DNA of 64,000 bases from the NCBI RefSeq assembly GCF_945859685.1, contig NC_079147.1:80220315-80284314 (forward strand). Reading direction: 5' to 3'. The first letter of the stretch is position 1. Each line of letters starts with the position of its first letter. Shown piece after piece: positions 59,047 through 64,000 of this stretch. The position numbers and the translations under genes are program-made. Below the pieces are notes generated by a model. That model had not been told where the DNA came from. It saw nothing but the letters and a program-made list of their open reading frames with translations, and made no database searches. The stretch comes from Eupeodes corollae (Eukaryota; Arthropoda; Insecta; Diptera; Syrphidae).

Positions 59047-60690
59047 TGCAACTTAGATTTAAAAAGACCGTTGTAAACTTATTTTAAAACTAACAAACCA
59101 CAGTATTGGCTGAGTAGAAAAATCTGTCTAATAACATTAGTTAAAAAATTCTTAACAGATTGTGTATGGTCTTTCCAACTAAACCTATAGTCTAAACTGT
59201 CGACTCGCTCAATTGAAAAACAATTATAATTAAAAGTTATAAAATTATTATCAAAAAACAGTAATGCATCAAATGGAATCTTTCGCAATTAGGAGAATGA
59301 TATTTTAATGGCATATCACTACAGGTTTTACCCATAATACTATAGATCATGAACTTCTTTTCTTCACAAATGATCAGTTTATGAAGATTAAACCAATAAC
59401 GCAACAGTTCTAAATCGTGGTTAACGTCCAAGTAAAGGTTGAAGAAACATTTACTGTTGTACGTCAAAGCAGTGTCATCGGCAAACGCTGTTATTGTGCC
59501 CTTCAAAGGTTGGAAGAAAAGTAAATTAACAAAAATCAAAAACAAAACTGGTCCTAATAAAGAGCCTTGTGATACACCAACGTTAATGTAGTTTTTAGCA
59601 CTTAAGGTATTTTTAATTTTAACCCTTTGACTACGATTATGCAGATACGATACAAACCATTCATGTATATAACCTTTAAATCGAGTATTATATAATTTAA
59701 AAAGCAAAATATCATGGTCAACCATGTCAAAAGCTTTGGTAATGTCTATAAATAGTGTAGCTGAGTAGTTGTAACTGCTGGTATAACAAATTCATAAAGA
59801 CTTTTATAAATTTCAATGCATAACTTTAACAAAGCGTCTTCAGTAGATCTACCACTTCTAAAGCCAAACTGTCAGTCACTGAAAAAATTCGTTTTGTCTA
59901 AAAAAGACAGCATCCTAGACCTTTTCGAAAACTTTAGAAAAGACTGATAAAAGAGATACAGGTCGATAATTATTTAAATTAGTAGCATCGCCCTGTTTTA
60001 TGTTAAGGGATACCGACTGCAGTTTCCAAAAAATAAGGAAAGATACCTTTTTGTAAGCTTAAATTGAAAATGTGAGTTAAAACATCTACAGCTAGAAAAG
60101 ATATTCTTTTCAGAATAGTACTAGAAATATTATCTCACGACTTATAATTTGAATTTGTTAGCGACTGTATAATTTTTTTTTTAATTTCAAAAGCAAAAAA
60201 AAATCCATAAAAAAAGTTTGACTTTGAATGGGTTCAAAAGCATTGACATTGTCACATTGACAAGCAAAGGAATTATTCATTGCTGTGGTACGAATAGTAC
60301 TTGGAATATTTGAAAAATAATCATTGAATACAGTGGCAACTTTTAAAGGCTTAGAAAAGGACAAATTATTTTTACTAACTACGATATCAGAATAAATCAC
60401 ATTTTTGTTCAGAATCTCTTAAACGACCTGCCATTCTTTATTGAAATTACAGATATTATGGATAAACTTGTTCCTATAATAAGTATCTCTTTAAAAAGAT
60501 ATATCATTTTTAAGTTTTTCATATAATTTTTTTTAACACTTTTTTAGTCTAGAGTTGTTGAGATGTTTTTTAGAGCACTTAAAAAAGTTAATTTTTCTTT
60601 TGAATTTTTTTAAAAGAGCATCTGACATCCACTGTTTTTGATGTTTGTTTTGTTCACGTTTTTTAATCCTCTTGATAGTTGACTCTATTC
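58943..60690 (-). pseudogene. CR1/Jockey-group non-LTR retrotransposon ORF2 remnant
   Basis: On the minus strand: pre-RT linker (60721-60533: KQWMSDALLKKFKRKINFFK), KVATVFNDYFSNIP (about 60330), broken early RT motifs, then 59725-59237 with VDHDILLFKLYNTRFKG, WFVSYLHNRSQRVKI, GVSQGSLLGPVLFLIFVN and the FADD box (59474-59485). The thumb and WGGTHL region (59200-58950) follow, running into RTE sequence. Stops and frameshifts throughout. The 3' end is missing at the RTE junction. The endonuclease domain is absent. Confidence 0.8.
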
Positions 60691-60694
60691 CAAT

Positions 60695-60802
60695 GAAATA
60701 ATTACATCCACAAAAAGTCACTGTTTAGTGCGCTCTTTGGTCATAACCGATTTTTTGGCTGCTGTTGAAGAATACGACTTGGAGCATATTTGGTTTCAAT
60801 AA
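60695..60802 (+). pseudogene. Mariner-type transposase, left part of a split fragment
   Basis: HPQKVTV, stop, CALWS (about 60702-60740) matches the HPEKCTVWCGL block of the family. After a deletion come VEEYDLEHIWFQ and DG (about 60768-60808), the second catalytic region. Interrupted at 60811 by a foldback-like element and resumed at 61449. Several stops. Confidence 0.7.
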
Positions 60803-61457
60803 GACGGTGACGGGTTGGGTTCGAAATACTGTATGGATCATAATACTGTATTTAAAATACTGTATCTGAAAATAATGTACATATTTAAAAATACTGTATG
60901 TAAAAATACTGTATGATCAAAATACTGGATCTCAAAATTCGGGGTTTCAAAATTCTGTATTTATAAATTCTGTATTTCAAAATGCTGTAACTAAGGATAA
61001 AAAATAAAAACGATTTTTATTTTTGAGCCTTATTAACAGCATTTTGAAATACAGAATTTTTGAAAAACGAATACTTTTTCTTAAGAAAATATCTTAATAA
61101 TTTGTTATTAGCATAATGTTCTAATATATTTCCTTCAAACGGTTCTGCGAGCTCTTGTTTCGAAAAAAAAAAAATCAAAATATAAAATTACCTAATTTTA
61201 ATCCAGCTTATCAAAAATTGTATTTGACAAGATGCGGTTTTCACCTTAATACAGAGCATCAACCCACTTATCAATTACAATGTCAAAACTTCCAGTATAA
61301 TACAGTACTATGAGATACAGTATTTTGACAGTACAACATTTTGAGACAGAATATTATCATACAGTACTATGACCATAGAGTATCGAACAGTATCTTACAG
61401 AATTTTTACCATACAGTATTTTAAGAAACAGCATTTGGACCCGCTCCTGACGGTGAC
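60803..61457. mobile_element. Foldback-like element with 9-bp target duplication
   Basis: The insert 60812-61448 (637 bp) is flanked by GACGGTGAC on both sides (60803-60811, 61449-61457). Its left arm is a run of diverged AAAATACTGTAT-type units spaced roughly 12-20 bp apart. Its right arm is the inverse, ATACAGTATTTT-type units. The outermost bases (GGGTTGGGTTCGAAATACTG against AGGAGCGGGTCCAAATGCTG) are loosely inverted. The middle (about 61010-61250) is plain AT-rich DNA without a gene. Long inverted arms of short tandem repeats and a 9-bp duplication are the features of Drosophila foldback elements; homology to them is not shown. Confidence 0.8.
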
Positions 61458-61575
61458 ACATGCCACATCATGACCGTCAAAAGTCAAAAAATCGTCAAAA
61501 ATTACTTCAAAAGAATTGATGGTTGCAACAATGGTGGTGATTTAATTGATGTAGTATATCACACATAATGTCAAC
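61458..61575 (+). pseudogene. Mariner-type transposase, right part of a split fragment
   Basis: Resumes at ACACATGCCACATCATGACC (TCHIMT), directly continuing the catalytic block left of the foldback-like element. After an internal deletion it ends with KNYFKRIDGCNNGGDLIDVV, the usual C-terminus of this transposase family, and a stop near 61569. Confidence 0.7.
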
Positions 61576-62019
61576 GTTCAAAATTTATAACAAAAAGAAA
61601 TATCATACAAAAAATATTGTATGTGTGTTTTATTTACGTTTACTTATGAAACTGCAAAATGGATAAACCTGTATTGAATAATGTAAAAATAATGTTAAAA
61701 ATATGAAAAAAAAGTATTTTAAATTAAAGATTAATTTCATAATCAACTCAAAACGTATTTTTCAAAGCAATGAAAGTATTTAATTAGACGTTTGCTCGAA
61801 ATTTAACAGCGTCATATAAAGACTCATAACTACCAAAAAACTAAGTAAGATACTAAAATGTTTTAAATTGTATCTAGAAGGGAACGATTTACATTTTGCA
61901 AAATCATCATACAATTTTTACTAAGAGATATTTTGAGTTTTAAATTAAGAACACTGGTTTTGAAAGTTTTTAGGATTTAAAAAAATGTAAAAGCTAAAAA
62001 ACGTATATTTCTCGACAAG
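61576..62019. other. AT-rich DNA, no gene seen
   Basis: No assignable features. Confidence 0.4.
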
Positions 62020-62115
62020 TGGCAGATGTTTAGTGAGTTTTACCGTCATGCCAGAGGTATTGGGTTCGATCCATGCCTGTGCCATCTACATTTTTTTTCA
62101 CGGATACTGCCTGTG
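62020..62115 (+). repeat. Possible tRNA-derived SINE fragment
   Basis: GGTTCGATCC at 62063-62072 contains a match to the Pol III B-box core (GWTCRANNC). It sits in ATGCCAGAGGTATTGGGTTC ... GCCTGTGCCATCTACA, followed by a T-run and CACGGATACTGCC. This resembles the tRNA-like head of an insect SINE. No convincing A box or cloverleaf was found, so it is not a tRNA gene. It supplies the first codons of the overlapping 181-codon frame. Confidence 0.4.
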
Positions 62116-62124
62116 CAAAAAAAG

Positions 62125-62545
62125 AATCTTGCAATGTCAAAGCAAGTAGATTTGTCCAGTTATAATTACTGGCAGCCCTTCCAAGCTCAATATTCACGTG
62201 ACGTTGGTGATGATAATGAGGATGAAATGTCTACGACAAAAAATGTCAATAAAGCAATTGCTCCACCCATTAAATTGCTGCATAAATCTGCAGAATTTGT
62301 TCATGATCTAATGAAGGAACTTAAATTTGTAAACTATTCAATTAAAAGAATATCAATCGATATACAAATTTTTTGCGAGTGCATAAACTCATATAATACA
62401 GTGTGCGCGACATTAAAAGAAAAAAAGTATCAGTTTTTCACTCACGACATAAAAAGTGAAAGATCTTTCAAAATGTTTCTCTTTGGTTTGGATGAAGTCA
62501 ACATTAATATTCTCAAAGCAGAACTATGTAAACAACACTCTGAGT
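62125..62545 (+). pseudogene. Jockey-type ORF1 (gag-like) fragment
   Basis: In the frame 62026-62571 the part from about residue 36 is gag-like. PPIKLLHKSAEFVHDLMKEL, then an IKRISIDIQIFCECINSY stretch, TLKEKKYQFFTHDIKSERSF, and FGLDEVNINILKAEL follow the pattern of the zinc-finger-associated (PRE_C2HC-like) region of Jockey ORF1 proteins. The CCHC zinc knuckles that should come next are absent. At about 62530 the sequence jumps to the end of the ORF2 endonuclease, an internal deletion of perhaps 1 kb or more. The true start is unclear because the upstream codons derive from the SINE-like piece. Confidence 0.75.
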
Positions 62546-64000
62546 TCGGATCATATTCCAATAAACTGTGATATTATTCTTAATGGTAGAATTAAAGATG
62601 TGCAATACTTAGATTTTAAAAGAGCTATTTGGCATAGATTTAAAACAACATTGAATCGACGCCTTACAAATACAACCTGTGATATAGAAAGTATAAGTAG
62701 TTCCCATCAAATTGATGAAAAAATTGAATATTTTACCAATTCATTATTGGAAAGTGTTGATGAGCCTGCTCCCAAAAACGATAAGGACAGCTATTCTTCC
62801 ACATTATATCTTGAACTTAATCAAGCAAAGAAATAGATTAAGAAGCCAGTGGCAAAGATATAGACAGGTATGTGACCTTAATGAAATGAACGCATACACA
62901 AAACAAATAACTTTTAAAATTTCAAATTTCAGAAATATAACTTGAACCGAATTCCAAACCCTTTTGGAAAATAGCCAAGGTTCTTAAATAAAAAAAAATG
63001 TATTCCTCACTTAGAACACAATGATTCCATATTGATAACCTGTGAAGAAAAAGCTGACATTTTTGCGGGATTATTTGAAAAAAATTTTAACAATCCGTTA
63101 ATAAATGAAACCAGCTCAGTTAACGGTCTAGTAAGTGAGTCAATTATTTTTATTAACAGTAATGATGAAACTTTGCCAGTAGATGTTTTTTTCACAAACG
63201 ATGATATAAAAGGAATAATACATGGCATGCGAAACAATAAGCCTACTTAGTAGTTTTAGCAAAATACTAGAAAAAATTATTAAAATTAAACTTCTTGATT
63301 TTCTCGAGTCTTCCAATGTTGTGCTAAACCAACAGTTTGGATTCAGGCAAGTCATAGTACGACACATCAAGTTCTTAGAATTTGCAAACCTTTTGATAGC
63401 ATATGGCACGATGGTCTACTTCATAAACTAAAATTATTCGGTTGTCCTTTATATATAATAAAATTAATACAAAGCTTTCTTAGAAACAGGCAGTTTCAAG
63501 TTAATTTAAATAGAAGAAACTCTTTAATTAAAAATATATCATCGGGGGTACCTCAAGGGTCAGTATCAGGTCCATTATTATACATTAGTTATGATTACGT
63601 TGCTGATTTTCCAGAAATATGGAACTGTGAAATACCAATTTTTGCCGATGATACCGCCATTTACAGTTCAGGTAAAATTGGGTATGAAATTGAAAATGAC
63701 TTGCAACATGCTCTAAATAAAATTCATGATTATTTCATAACATGCAAAGTAAGGCTAAATGCTGAAAAAACACAGGCAATCTTTTTCACCAGGAAAAGAA
63801 AAGCCTGTGCCTTACCACTTAATCAGCTTAAGATAAATAACTGTGATATCCCGTGGGTTGATTCTGTCAAATATCTTGATGTATATTTAGACAAGAAATT
63901 AACTTTTCGGGACCATATTACAAATACCCTTAGAAAAATAAGTATTGCCACTAAAATGCTATACCCACTTATATGTAGGAAATCACCGCTGAGTAAGTTC
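62530..64000 (+). pseudogene. Jockey-type ORF2 (RT), deleted, runs off the window
   Basis: Begins with NNTLSSDHIPINCDIIL, the last endonuclease block. The linker follows (DFKRAIWHRFKTTLNRRL, LRSQWQRYRQVCDLNE). KADIFAGLFEKNFNNP (about 63050) leads to RT. Motif 1 is deleted between NNKP and SLLSSFSKILEKII (63240). GFRQ, WHDGLLHKLKLFGCPL (63400-63450), SSGVPQGSVSGPLLYI (about 63542) and FADDTAIYSSG (box at 63641-63652) follow. The thumb WVDSVKYLDVYLDKKLTFRD lies at 63856 onward. The last 500 bp are open, so this copy may be fairly young despite the deletions. It continues past 64000. Confidence 0.85.

Noticed and set aside
62063..62072. tRNA gene suggested by GGTTCGATCC
   Set aside because: No acceptor stem, anticodon arm or A box could be folded around it; treated as a possible SINE remnant only.

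Overview
The window reads as transposon-dense, AT-rich nuclear DNA of an insect, most likely a fly. The basis is the set of element families: LOA/R1-like retroposons that encode RNase H, RTE, CR1 and Jockey retroposons, rosa-type (DD41D) mariners, a Tc3-type transposon, a Ty3/gypsy element, a PIF/Harbinger fragment, and a Helitron ending in a hairpin plus CTAG. No intact host gene was found. Almost every recognisable reading frame is a decayed transposon gene, so most entries are pseudogenes or mobile elements. The species cannot be named from this sequence.

Layout. 0-5.1 kb: a tiny RTE tail insertion, then an RTE copy whose two ends flank an antisense LOA-like element. 6.1-7.1 kb: two non-autonomous DNA elements, one hAT-like with an 8-bp duplication and one TA-flanked MITE. 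7.2-10.9 kb: a dead mariner split by an LOA insertion with a 12-bp target duplication. 10.9-15.4 kb: low-copy DNA containing the only promoter/5'UTR-like stretch (13.3-14.1 kb). 15.4-21 kb: an AT-rich repeat family (called HINE-like here), a nearly intact DD41D mariner and a CR1-type element. 21-23.9 kb: low-copy DNA. 23.9-26.9 kb: the longest RTE copy. 27.8-30.4 kb: two HINE-like copies head to head. 33-41 kb: CR1-type and Harbinger remnants and a gypsy element split by a complete HINE-like copy. 41-47 kb: a mariner remnant, a HINE-like copy carrying a MITE, a retroposon fragment and a Helitron. 48-51 kb: RTE inside Tc3 inside HINE-like. 51.5-61.6 kb: more RTE, mariner, HINE-like and CR1 copies and a foldback-like element. 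62-64 kb: a possible SINE piece and a Jockey element that runs off the window.

The most informative features are structural. The HINE-like family recurs about a dozen times on both strands. It has a palindromic head, a CGTACGGA-type octamer array, an array of about 174-bp units and a hairpin tail ending in a T-run. It has been a landing site for other elements, so the nests give a relative chronology. At 60.8-61.4 kb a 637-bp foldback-like element made of inverted short tandem repeats is flanked by a 9-bp direct repeat inside a mariner relic. All of this was read by eye; no alignment or database search was run, and boundaries not tied to a target duplication are approximate.
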